From Filomicrobium sp. (GTDB lineage Bacteria > Pseudomonadota > Alphaproteobacteria > Rhizobiales > Hyphomicrobiaceae): a DNA stretch of 8,173 bases. The position numbers and the translations under genes are program-made. The stretch is from NCBI GenBank assembly GCA_021775655.1, contig JAJFHK010000060.1, forward strand, positions 1 through 8,173. The letters are read 5' to 3'. A model generated the notes under the pieces. That model was not told the DNA's origin, did not search any database, and was given only the letters and a program-made list of their open reading frames with translations. Below, piece after piece: positions 1 to 6,420 of this stretch. How positions within the stretch are numbered: position 1 is the stretch's first letter; every line of letters begins with the position of its first letter.

Positions 1-99
1 CCCATTCGGCGCCCATCGCTCCGAAACTCGGCCCTTCCGCTTGATCACAGTCATCGGAGTGCGACTTCCGCTGGACGTCGGGCCAACGGCGTTGCTACT

Positions 100-118
100 T
101 TCCAGCTAAGAGCTGGAA
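100..118. promoter_or_regulatory. Perfect inverted repeat upstream of acs
   Basis: Two 8-base arms, TTCCAGCT and AGCTGGAA, are separated by AAG. No T-run follows, so an intrinsic terminator is unlikely. The dyad lies about 30 bp upstream of the proposed acs -35 box, which suits an operator or activator site. This is inferred from symmetry and position; the protein that would bind is not identifiable. Confidence 0.4.
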
Positions 119-130
119 TCTCAGTCAGTT

Positions 131-143
131 CCTTCGACGAAGG
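131..143. promoter_or_regulatory. Second palindrome upstream of acs promoter
   Basis: CCTTCG-A-CGAAGG is a perfect 13-bp palindrome. Its centre lies 28 bp from that of the palindrome at 100-118, and it ends just before the candidate acs -35 box. It may be an operator or a small hairpin. The two palindromes differ in sequence, so one regulator reading both is not implied. Confidence 0.3.
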
Positions 144-149
144 GGTTGG

Positions 150-177
150 TTGTTTGCGCCAGCCGGCCAGCCATAAT
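150..177 (+). promoter_or_regulatory. Candidate sigma70 promoter of acs
   Basis: A TTGTTT hexamer at 150-155 and a CATAAT hexamer at 172-177 are separated by 16 bp. Transcription would begin near 184, giving a leader of about 30 bases before the acs start codon. The match is reasonable but not ideal. Confidence 0.35.
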
Positions 178-214
178 GCCACGCAATTTAGAAAATCCAC
201 CTGGAGGACGCCGC

Positions 215-2170
215 ATGTCAGACGCAATCTATCCCGTATCCGCTGAATGGGCTGAGCGGGCCTGGATTAACCAGGAAAAGTACCAAGACATGTACGACCG
301 GTCGTTGAAAGACCCGGCGGGTTTCTGGGGTGAGATCGGCAAGCGCCTCGACTGGATGAAGCCCTATACCAAGGTCAAGAACACCTCCTATGATCCAGGT
401 AACGTTTCAATCCGCTGGTACGAGGACGGCACGCTCAATGTTTGCCATAACTGCGTTGACCGTCACGTTGCCACCCGCGGAGATCAAGTCGCGATCATCT
501 GGGAAGGCGACGACCCGACCGACGACGAGCAGATCACCTACCGCCAGCTGCACGAGCGCGTGCAAAAGATGGCCAACGTCTTCAAAGCGAACGGCGTCAA
601 GAAAGGTGATCGCGTAACGATCTACCTGCCGATGATCCCGGAAGCTGCTTACGCCATGTTGGCTTGTGCCCGCCTGGGAGCGGTCCACTCCATCGTCTTC
701 GCAGGCTTCTCTCCCGACAGCCTCTACAACCGCATCGACGATGCCGACTCCAGGTTCGTGATTACATCCGACGAAGGTCTGCGCGGCGGCAAGACCGTAC
801 CTCTAAAGAAGAATACTGACGCCGCCGTCGCACTCGACAAAGAGAACAAATTCACCGACCTCACGGTCTGCGTTGTTCGCCGCACCGGCGCCGATATCGA
901 AATGAAACCTGGCCGTGATGTCTGGTTGCACGAAGAACTGGTCAAGGTGCCAGCCGAATGCCCGTGTGAGGAGATGAACGCCGAAGACCCGCTGTTCATC
1001 CTTTATACTTCGGGTTCGACCGGAAAGCCGAAAGGTGTCGTTCACACAACCGGCGGCTATCTCGTTTACGCATCACTCACCCACCAATACGTCTTTGATT
1101 ATCACGATGGTGATATCTACTGGTGCACGGCTGACGTTGGTTGGGTCACCGGCCACAGCTATATCGTCTACGGTCCGCTCGCCAATGGTGCAACGACACT
1201 GATGTTCGAAGGTGTACCCAACTATCCGACCGCCTCACGATTCTGGTCGGTCGTAGACAAGTGGCAGGTCAACACGTTCTACACGGCCCCCACTGCAATC
1301 CGCGCGCTGATGGGCGCTGGCGATGACTTCGTCAACCGCACGGAGCGCTCATCGCTGCGCCTGCTCGGCTCGGTCGGTGAGCCAATCAACCCGGAAGCCT
1401 GGGACTGGTATTATCGCGTTGTCGGCAATGGCAAATGCCCCATCGTTGACACGTGGTGGCAGACCGAAACAGGTGGCATCATGATCACCCCGCTTGCCGG
1501 TGCGATCGGGCAAAAGCCGGGCTCGGCAACGCTACCGTTCTTTGGCATCCAGCCAGCCCTAGTCGACGACAAGGGCGCCGAACTCGAAGGCGCGACCAGC
1601 GGCAATCTGATCATCAAGGACAGCTGGCCGGGTCAGATGCGCACGGTCTACCGCGACCACGAGCGTTTCGTGCAGACATACTTCTCGACCTATCCCGGCA
1701 CCTACTTCACCGGCGACGGCTGCCGCCGTGACGAGGACGGCTACTACTGGATCACTGGCCGCGTCGACGACGTCATAAACGTATCCGGTCACCGCATGGG
1801 CACCGCCGAGGTCGAGAGCGCGCTCGTTGCGCACCCGAAGGTGTCGGAAGCTGCCGTCGTTGGCTATCCACACGACATCAAGGGTCAGGGCATTTATTGC
1901 TATGTCACCTTGATGACCGGAGAATCACCCAGCGACGACCTGAAGAAGGAACTGGTCAAGCACGTTCGCACCGAGATCGGCCCAATCGCCTCGCCCGACC
2001 TCATCCAGTTTTCACCCGGCCTACCGAAGACCCGGTCCGGCAAGATCATGCGCCGCATCTTGCGCAAAATCGCTGAGGATGACTTCGGCAGCCTGGGCGA
2101 TACCTCGACGCTGGCCGACCCGGCAGTTGTCGACGACCTCATCGAGAACCGTCAGAACAAGAAGGCCTAA
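215..2170 (+). CDS. acs: Acetyl-CoA synthetase (acetate--CoA ligase, AMP-forming)
   Basis: This 651-residue cytoplasmic enzyme activates acetate with ATP to acetyl-AMP and then to acetyl-CoA. It feeds the TCA and glyoxylate or related pathways during acetate use and overflow scavenging. The length matches the Acs family (about 650). The ANL-superfamily motifs are in order: the P-loop-like [11 protein letters not shown] at 264-274, WWQTETGG in the middle, YFTGDG then the [13 protein letters not shown] hinge region, and [11 protein letters not shown] near the C-terminus. Lys610 of the last motif corresponds to the catalytic lysine (Lys609 of Salmonella Acs) that is acetylated to switch the enzyme off in many bacteria. 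The ATG at 215 is chosen because GGAGG at 203-207 precedes it by 7 bases and the protein then begins MSDAIYPV; the frame stays open further upstream but without family-like sequence. The gene is monocistronic, closed by the terminator at 2247-2280. Propionate may be a minor substrate. Confidence 0.96.
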   Translation: MSDAIYPVSAEWAERAWINQEKYQDMYDRSLKDPAGFWGEIGKRLDWMKPYTKVKNTSYDPGNVSIRWYEDGTLNVCHNCVDRHVATRGDQVAIIWEGDDPTDDEQITYRQLHERVQKMANVFKANGVKKGDRVTIYLPMIPEAAYAMLACARLGAVHSIVFAGFSPDSLYNRIDDADSRFVITSDEGLRGGKTVPLKKNTDAAVALDKENKFTDLTVCVVRRTGADIEMKPGRDVWLHEELVKVPAECPCEEMNAEDPLFILYTSGSTGKPKGVVHTTGGYLVYASLTHQYVFDYHDGDIYWCTADVGWVTGHSYIVYGPLANGATTLMFEGVPNYPTASRFWSVVDKWQVNTFYTAPTAIRALMGAGDDFVNRTERSSLRLLGSVGEPINPEAWDWYYRVVGNGKCPIVDTWWQTETGGIMITPLAGAIGQKPGSATLPFFGIQPALVDDKGAELEGATSGNLIIKDSWPGQMRTVYRDHERFVQTYFSTYPGTYFTGDGCRRDEDGYYWITGRVDDVINVSGHRMGTAEVESALVAHPKVSEAAVVGYPHDIKGQGIYCYVTLMTGESPSDDLKKELVKHVRTEIGPIASPDLIQFSPGLPKTRSGKIMRRILRKIAEDDFGSLGDTSTLADPAVVDDLIENRQNKKA

Positions 2171-2235
2171 CCCAACACGCGCCTGCGCGGTGTTGGCGAA
2201 GAGAAGAAACCCAACACTGGTTTGCCGAACGTTGG
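2171..2235 (+). repeat. CCCAACAC repeats and small hairpins in the acs 3' UTR
   Basis: Directly after the acs stop, CCAACAC (2172-2178) pairs with GTGTTGG (2190-2196) around a GC-rich core. The same CCCAACAC recurs at 2210-2217 and can pair in part with GTTGG at 2231-2235. The arms can also pair across the two copies, so alternative folds are possible just before the main terminator. No T-run follows either hairpin. Function is unknown; they may stabilise the 3' end of the mRNA. Confidence 0.35.
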
Positions 2236-2246
2236 CCTGGAAAAAC

Positions 2247-2280
2247 AAGCGGCCCCGGATTTCCGGGGCCGCTTCTTATT
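2247..2280. terminator. Intrinsic terminator, probably bidirectional
   Basis: A perfect 12-bp stem (AAGCGGCCCCGG with CCGGGGCCGCTT, 2247-2258 and 2263-2274) has a 4-base loop. On the plus strand it is followed by CTTATT, which is only moderately T-rich. On the minus strand it is followed by GTTTTT, a better U-tract. It can therefore end both acs and the convergent Lrp-family gene, which stops at 2424. Confidence 0.85.
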
Positions 2281-2423
2281 CGAATGAGTGCCCGCTAGTT
2301 GCTGGCAGAAGCGGAAGGCTCGAAATAAGTTGCGTTTGTCTGATCGTGATCCACTGCGGACTTGGGTCAGAAAAGCTTCACGCCTGCGGTCCTCAAGTCA
2401 AATAGCCGAACAAAGTCTACATT

Positions 2424-2876
2424 CTACGCCCGTCGTGCGTTGCCGCTTTTGATGCGGCGTAGCGGTATTGAAGATTCAATCGACGCAACCCCGTCAATAC
2501 GCGTAAGCCGGCTCGTCAGAAATTCTTCGAATTCCGTAAGGTCCGCTGTTGCTATGCGGATAAGGTAGTCGCGTGTTCCTGTCATCAACCAACAGTCGAC
2601 GACTTCGGGATAGCTTTTGATTTTGCGCTCAAAGTTTTGGAGCGCATCATCAATCTGTTTTTCCAACTTCACGGACACAAACACCGAGACGCCGAATCCA
2701 AGTTTTGCTTCATCGATCAGCGCGGTATATCCGCGGACTATTCCCAACTTCTCAAGTTGCTTGACCCGTCGCGTGCACGGCGACGGGCTAAGGCCAACGC
2801 GTGCGCTCAGGTCTTGAATACTTATCCGTCCATCAGCTTGAAGCTCGCGAAGGATTCTTCGATCAATTTCGTCCAT
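2424..2876 (-). CDS. Lrp/AsnC-family transcriptional regulator (MdeR-like by context)
   Basis: This 150-residue DNA-binding protein senses small molecules, usually amino acids. The N-terminal AsnC-type helix-turn-helix spans about residues 2-55 (start MDEIDRRILRELQADGRIS; recognition helix around 31-44, PSPCTRRVKQLEKL). The C-terminal RAM ligand-binding and oligomerisation domain runs from about 65 to 140 and includes the typical MTGTRDYLIRI segment near 98-108. The ATG at 2876 gives the canonical Lrp start MDEIDRRIL; the frame extends upstream, but that extension reads through the promoter and operator region. No clear Shine-Dalgarno precedes the start. The gene is divergent from the AceE/MdeB-type E1 gene, the arrangement of an Lrp regulator controlling its catabolic neighbour. 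In Pseudomonas putida, MdeR is an Lrp-family regulator beside mdeA and mdeB; assigning this gene as MdeR is inference. BkdR-like regulators are an alternative. Confidence 0.9.
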   Translation of the reverse strand: MDEIDRRILRELQADGRISIQDLSARVGLSPSPCTRRVKQLEKLGIVRGYTALIDEAKLGFGVSVFVSVKLEKQIDDALQNFERKIKSYPEVVDCWLMTGTRDYLIRIATADLTEFEEFLTSRLTRIDGVASIESSIPLRRIKSGNARRA

Positions 2877-2890
2877 GCGCGAATTAAATA

Positions 2891-2926
2891 CACTAAAATT
2901 CCAACATATTATAGTGAAAACCACTA
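2891..2926. promoter_or_regulatory. Candidate Lrp-type operator cluster between the divergent genes
   Basis: TAGTG (2912-2916) and CACTA (2922-2926) form a 15-bp dyad with a 5-base centre, the size of a classical Lrp-family site. A third half-site, CACTA at 2891-2895, is an inverted partner of the first and a direct repeat of the third at 31 bp, close to three helical turns. The surrounding sequence is AT-rich and the sites sit between two divergent genes. Binding by the adjacent Lrp-family protein is inferred. Confidence 0.5.
2908..2913 (-). promoter_or_regulatory. -10 box of the Lrp-family gene
   Basis: On the minus strand this reads TATAAT, a consensus -10 hexamer. It would give a transcript starting near 2900, about 24 bases before the start codon. 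No good -35 box lies at the usual distance. It overlaps the TAGTG half-site at 2912-2916, which suggests autoregulation. Confidence 0.4.
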
Positions 2927-3022
2927 ATTTGTACGGAAGAGCCGCCGAAGTTCGCATGCACGTGTCGCAGTGACTTTTGTATCCTGCCCCCATTACTGGC
3001 TGCAACCGCAGGGAACGCGCTA

Positions 3023-5677
3023 ATGCAACAAGAGCAGGCAGATGATTTTGATCTGGAGATTGGCGAATGGCTTGAGGCGCTTGACTCTCTTGTAGAATTT
3101 CGTGGGCGCGGCTGCGCGCAAGAGTTGCTGCGTTTACTCGAAATTCGAGCCCAAGAGCTTGCGGTCAAACACTGTCCACGCCCCTTCAGCGCATACCGCA
3201 ATTCGATCGCGCTTGAAGACCAACCGGGTTATCCCGGCGATCTACAAATTGAAGACCGTATCACAGCGCTTTTGAGGTGGAACGCGCTCGCGATGGTTAT
3301 GCGTGCCAACGCGAAATACGGCGATCTTGGCGGCCACATTGCCAGCTACGCCTCAGCCGCCGAAATTTTCGAAGTCGGATTCAATCATTTCTTTCGTGGC
3401 GGAGAGGCGGGGGACTTGGTTTTCTTTCAACCGCATTCGGTGCCTGGAATTTATGCGCGCGCGTATCTTGAAGGGCGGTTGGATGCGTCGGAACTGAAGA
3501 ACTTTCGTCAGGAGGTCGGTGGCGGTGGACTTTGCTCGTATCCACACCCGTGGTTGATGCCGGAGTTTTGGCAGTTTCCAACGGGCTCCATGGGGCTTGG
3601 TCCTATCAGTGCGATTTATGCAGCGCGCTTCATGAGGTATTTGGCGTCGCGCAGTATGACCGACACTTCGGAACGCCATGTTTGGGGCGTGTTTGGTGAC
3701 GGCGAAATGGATGAGCCCGAGTCCATCTGCGCGCTTTCGTTGGCCGCGCGCGAGCACCTCGGCAACCTAACATTCATCATCAACTGCAATCTGCAGCGCC
3801 TTGATGGACCTGTTCGCGGTAACGGTCAGATCATTCAAGAGCTTGAATCTACATTCCAAGGAGCGGGTTGGAATGTCGTTAAGGTCCTGTGGGGCAGCGA
3901 ATGGGATGAGCTTTTCGCGCGCGATAAGAACCACGCGCTAGTCCGTAAGTTTGCTGCGACAGTTGATGGCAAGTACCAAACGCTGGGGGCGAAAGACGGC
4001 GCGTATAATCTTAGCCACTTCTTTCAGGAGGATCCGGAAACGGCGGCATTGGTCGCACACATGAGCAATGACGAAATCGATCACCTCCGCCGCGGTGGTC
4101 ATGATTCTCACAAGCTGTATGCGGCGTTTGCGGCAGCCAAAGCAGAAAAGGGGCGGCCAACAGTCATCTTGGCGAAAACCAAAAAGGGATTTGGCATGGG
4201 CGCGGCGGGTGAAAGCCGGATGACAGCGCACCAATCCAAAAAGCTTGATCTCGACGCGCTTCGCGCCTTCCGGGATCGCTTCGCGTTACCGCTATCCGAT
4301 GCAGATTTGCAGCAATCGAACCTTTATAGACCGGCTGAAGACAGCGAGGAAATACAATATCTCAAGGCGCGGCGCGATAAATTAGGGGGCTACTTGCCCG
4401 CACGTCGGCGCACGGCAGAGTCCGTAAATGTTCCAGCGCTCGACACGTACGCAAGTTTCGCATTGGACGCCGAAGGTAAAGAAATGTCGTCGACCATGAC
4501 GTTCGTTCGCATGTTGGGGTCGTTGCTTCGTGACAAAACTCTGGGGCCGAGGATTGTGCCGATTGTAGCCGACGAGGCCCGTACGTTTGGGATGGCAAAT
4601 CTTTTTCGTCAAATAGGCATCTATGCGCCTGATGGCCAACTGTACGAACCGGAAGATTCGTCCAGTCTATTGTCGTACCGTGAATCAAAAACCGGACAGC
4701 TGCTGGAAGAAGGCATATCCGAAGCTGGTGCGCTCGCATCATGGACGGCTGCAGCGACGTCGTACAGCGTGCACGCAACACCGATGCTTCCCGTCTTTAT
4801 CTATTATTCGATGTTCGGATTCCAACGTGTCGGTGATTTGATTTTGGCTGCCGCCGACCAACGCGCAAGAGGCTTTCTCATCGGTGCAACGGCAGGGCGC
4901 ACAACGCTTGGCGGTGAAGGGCTGCAACATCAAGACGGATCTAGCCACCTTTTGGCGTCGGCAGTACCCAACTGCCGTGCTTATGATCCGTGCTACGCTT
5001 ACGAAATTGCGGTCCTGTTCCACTTTGGCGCAACTTCGATGATGAAAGATCAGGTCGATGAGTTCTATTACCTCACGGCCATGAACGAAAACTATCCAAA
5101 CCCTTCGATGCCCGATGGCGTTGAAGACGACATTATCAAGGGTCTCTATCGGCTTCGAAAATGCAAGCCATCGCAGAAATCGCGCGGGTGCGTACGCCTC
5201 CTTGGGGCTGGGGCCATCCTTCGCGAGGTTGAAGCGGCTGGCGAGCTTCTCAGCCAGGACTTTGCAATTGACGCGGAGGTATTTAGTGCAACAAGCTTCT
5301 CGCAGTTGGAGCGGGATGCACGCGCAATTGAGAGGCAAAACCGGTTGCATCCGAATTCCGAACCAGCGCTGTCGCATCTCGATAACAAGCTTGCGGGTAG
5401 CGCTCCGGTCGTTGCTGCTAGCGATTATGTGCGTGCCGTACCCAATCTCATCGCGCCGTATGTCGAGGGTCGCTTTACAGCCCTTGGAACCGATGGATTT
5501 GGACGAAGTGACACGCGAACGGCATTGCGCCGTTTTTTCGAAGTGGACCGCCACAGTATAGTGCTTGCGGCGCTTGATCTTCTTGTGCGCGAAGGTGTTT
5601 TTTCAAGATCGGTTTTGAGTGATGCGATTAATCGATATCAGATTGCCACCGAGACACCACCACCATGGACAGCGTGA
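3023..5677 (+). CDS. mdeB: Homodimeric 2-oxoacid dehydrogenase E1 component (AceE/MdeB family; pyruvate or 2-oxobutyrate)
   Basis: This 884-residue thiamine-diphosphate enzyme decarboxylates a 2-oxoacid and passes the acyl group to a lipoyl-E2 subunit, yielding acetyl-CoA from pyruvate or propionyl-CoA from 2-oxobutyrate. It aligns over its whole length with E. coli AceE (887 residues, recalled from memory). The ThDP/Mg motif runs from GDGEMDEPES (225-234) to NCN (254-256). Residues matching AceE active-site positions are kept: His105, His138, His403 (TAHQ), Glu518 (ADEART), Glu567 and His636 (GLQH). AceE reads HEDGHSH where this protein has HQDGSSH (636-642), so two residues near the active site differ. 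The ATG follows AGGGA at 3010-3014. No E2 or E3 gene is adjacent, so it must use partners encoded elsewhere. The divergent Lrp-family gene matches the mdeR-mdeB layout, which favours 2-oxobutyrate, but mdeA is absent. Alphaproteobacteria normally use a two-subunit PDH E1, so this is probably a specialised paralogue. Substrate is not provable from sequence. Confidence 0.9.
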   Translation: MQQEQADDFDLEIGEWLEALDSLVEFRGRGCAQELLRLLEIRAQELAVKHCPRPFSAYRNSIALEDQPGYPGDLQIEDRITALLRWNALAMVMRANAKYGDLGGHIASYASAAEIFEVGFNHFFRGGEAGDLVFFQPHSVPGIYARAYLEGRLDASELKNFRQEVGGGGLCSYPHPWLMPEFWQFPTGSMGLGPISAIYAARFMRYLASRSMTDTSERHVWGVFGDGEMDEPESICALSLAAREHLGNLTFIINCNLQRLDGPVRGNGQIIQELESTFQGAGWNVVKVLWGSEWDELFARDKNHALVRKFAATVDGKYQTLGAKDGAYNLSHFFQEDPETAALVAHMSNDEIDHLRRGGHDSHKLYAAFAAAKAEKGRPTVILAKTKKGFGMGAAGESRMTAHQSKKLDLDALRAFRDRFALPLSDADLQQSNLYRPAEDSEEIQYLKARRDKLGGYLPARRRTAESVNVPALDTYASFALDAEGKEMSSTMTFVRMLGSLLRDKTLGPRIVPIVADEARTFGMANLFRQIGIYAPDGQLYEPEDSSSLLSYRESKTGQLLEEGISEAGALASWTAAATSYSVHATPMLPVFIYYSMFGFQRVGDLILAAADQRARGFLIGATAGRTTLGGEGLQHQDGSSHLLASAVPNCRAYDPCYAYEIAVLFHFGATSMMKDQVDEFYYLTAMNENYPNPSMPDGVEDDIIKGLYRLRKCKPSQKSRGCVRLLGAGAILREVEAAGELLSQDFAIDAEVFSATSFSQLERDARAIERQNRLHPNSEPALSHLDNKLAGSAPVVAASDYVRAVPNLIAPYVEGRFTALGTDGFGRSDTRTALRRFFEVDRHSIVLAALDLLVREGVFSRSVLSDAINRYQIATETPPPWTA

Positions 5678-5917
5678 CGACAAATCTCCGATCTTAAGCG
5701 CACGCTGAGGATGCCATCTTGAGTTCGCCAGGCGCAGGTTGTTGAGTTTCTGGGCAATTTTCTGGAAAGTCTGGCGTAGTTCATCTTCATTGCTAGCAGG
5801 TTGGCCAGATCTGAGCACTCGTCGACGATAGAGCCTATTCAACTTGAGTGGACCCATTCTGCCGAGGTGGGCCTGCAACACACAGTCTATTTGAGAACCG
5901 CATCGTCACTCCGTGCA
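5678..5917. other. Intergenic stretch with no recognised gene
   Basis: This lies between the convergent E1 and MarR-family genes. CAGCGTG (5670-5676, overlapping the E1 stop) can pair with CACGCTG (5701-5707), but the loop is 24 bases and there is no T-run, so it is a weak terminator at best. A minus-strand frame from 5881 to 5603 (92 codons) overlaps the end of the E1 gene. Its part from about 5857 to 5690 encodes a charged, helix-like peptide (for example NRLYRRRVLRSGQP, then DELRQTFQKIAQKLNNLRL). I do not recognise it and see no good ribosome-binding site. It could be a gene remnant or chance. Confidence 0.35.
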
Positions 5918-6358
5918 TCATCGCTCTCCTGGCGTGAAGCCGCCAAGTGCGTTCCGCAGCTGATAAGTCAACCCGGCGAGCTCCTCAGCGTTTTGTGGAC
6001 CGATAGCGTCGCTAATCTCGCGGTCCATCGCCCGCCATTCCCGATAGATCGCTTTCAACAGTGCCTTGCCGCGTTCACTGAGCCGGAGGACATTACTGCG
6101 AAGCTCGCGCTCATCGACCTGCCGCTCAATCAAACCGGCTTCGAGCAACCGCGCCGTCATTGTGCTCATGCTGGCGGCCGTCAAACCGAACTCTTTTGCC
6201 AGAGTGACCTGTGAGGCTTCACCGACACGCTGCAGCGCATCGAGGACGCGCGCTTGCCGCGGATGGACTCCGAGCGGTGCCAGCCGCATTCGCAATCGCT
6301 CTTCAAGCAGATGAGCGGAATGCAAGAGAAGATGGAACCGAAAGCGAAGAGTTGGCAT
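5918..6358 (-). CDS. MarR-family transcriptional regulator
   Basis: This 146-residue winged-helix regulator is of usual MarR length. Residues 1-30 form the N-terminal dimerisation helix. The winged helix-turn-helix spans about 33-95: RQARVLDALQRVGEASQ, then the recognition helix around 60-72 (TAASMSTMTARLLEAG), then the wing VDERELRSNVLRLSERG. The C-terminal helices (about 96-140) complete the dimer interface. Members usually repress a divergent gene and themselves until a small ligand or oxidant releases them. The gene is divergent from the YHYH-protein gene, with 62 bp between the start codons. The ATG at 6358 has no Shine-Dalgarno, and the best promoter would start transcription about 2 bases before it, so the mRNA may be leaderless. 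An internal ATG at residue 24 would remove the first dimerisation helix and is less likely. The ligand cannot be told from the sequence. Confidence 0.9.
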   Translation of the reverse strand: MPTLRFRFHLLLHSAHLLEERLRMRLAPLGVHPRQARVLDALQRVGEASQVTLAKEFGLTAASMSTMTARLLEAGLIERQVDERELRSNVLRLSERGKALLKAIYREWRAMDREISDAIGPQNAEELAGLTYQLRNALGGFTPGER

Positions 6359-6363
6359 GCTAA

Positions 6364-6377
6364 TAGTTTATATACTA
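6364..6377. promoter_or_regulatory. Candidate MarR operator
   Basis: TAGTTTATATACTA is a 14-bp dyad with one mismatched pair, made of TAGT and ACTA half-sites around an AT centre. It lies in the 62-bp spacer between the divergent MarR and YHYH genes and covers the -10 region proposed for the MarR gene, plus a TATACT box on the other strand. A MarR dimer bound here would block both. Binding is inferred from symmetry and position. Confidence 0.5.
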
Positions 6378-6395
6378 AGTAAGTTGAGCAAACAA
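6367..6395 (-). promoter_or_regulatory. Promoter of the MarR-family gene
   Basis: Read on the minus strand, TTGTTT (6390-6395) and TATAAA (6367-6372) are separated by exactly 17 bp, a good sigma70 promoter. Transcription would begin around 6360, almost at the start codon at 6358. Confidence 0.55.
6371..6376 (+). promoter_or_regulatory. Possible -10 box for the YHYH-protein gene
   Basis: TATACT on the plus strand would place a transcript start near 6383 and a leader of about 38 bases. No convincing -35 box lies 16-18 bp upstream, so this promoter may be weak or activator-dependent. It sits inside the proposed MarR operator. Confidence 0.3.
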
Positions 6396-6420
6396 GCTTT
6401 GAGTGGCATGGGGTTCCCCA

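Noticed and set aside
146..214. Extended acs start 23 codons upstream of 215
   Set aside because: The extension crosses the proposed promoter, has no family similarity and lacks a ribosome-binding site, while ATG 215 has GGAGG at the right distance.
2877..3005. Longer Lrp-family protein starting at 3005
   Set aside because: The extra 43 residues would be encoded by the operator and -10 region, and Lrp proteins typically start at the MDEIDRRIL-like position used here.
4739..5554. A 271-codon open frame on the minus strand inside the E1 gene
   Set aside because: It lies entirely opposite a clearly homologous coding region, its product looks like no known protein, and GC-rich codon bias commonly produces such frames.
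5670..5707. Terminator for the E1 gene (CAGCGTG with CACGCTG)
   Set aside because: The loop is 24 bases and no T-run follows, so an intrinsic terminator is not supported.
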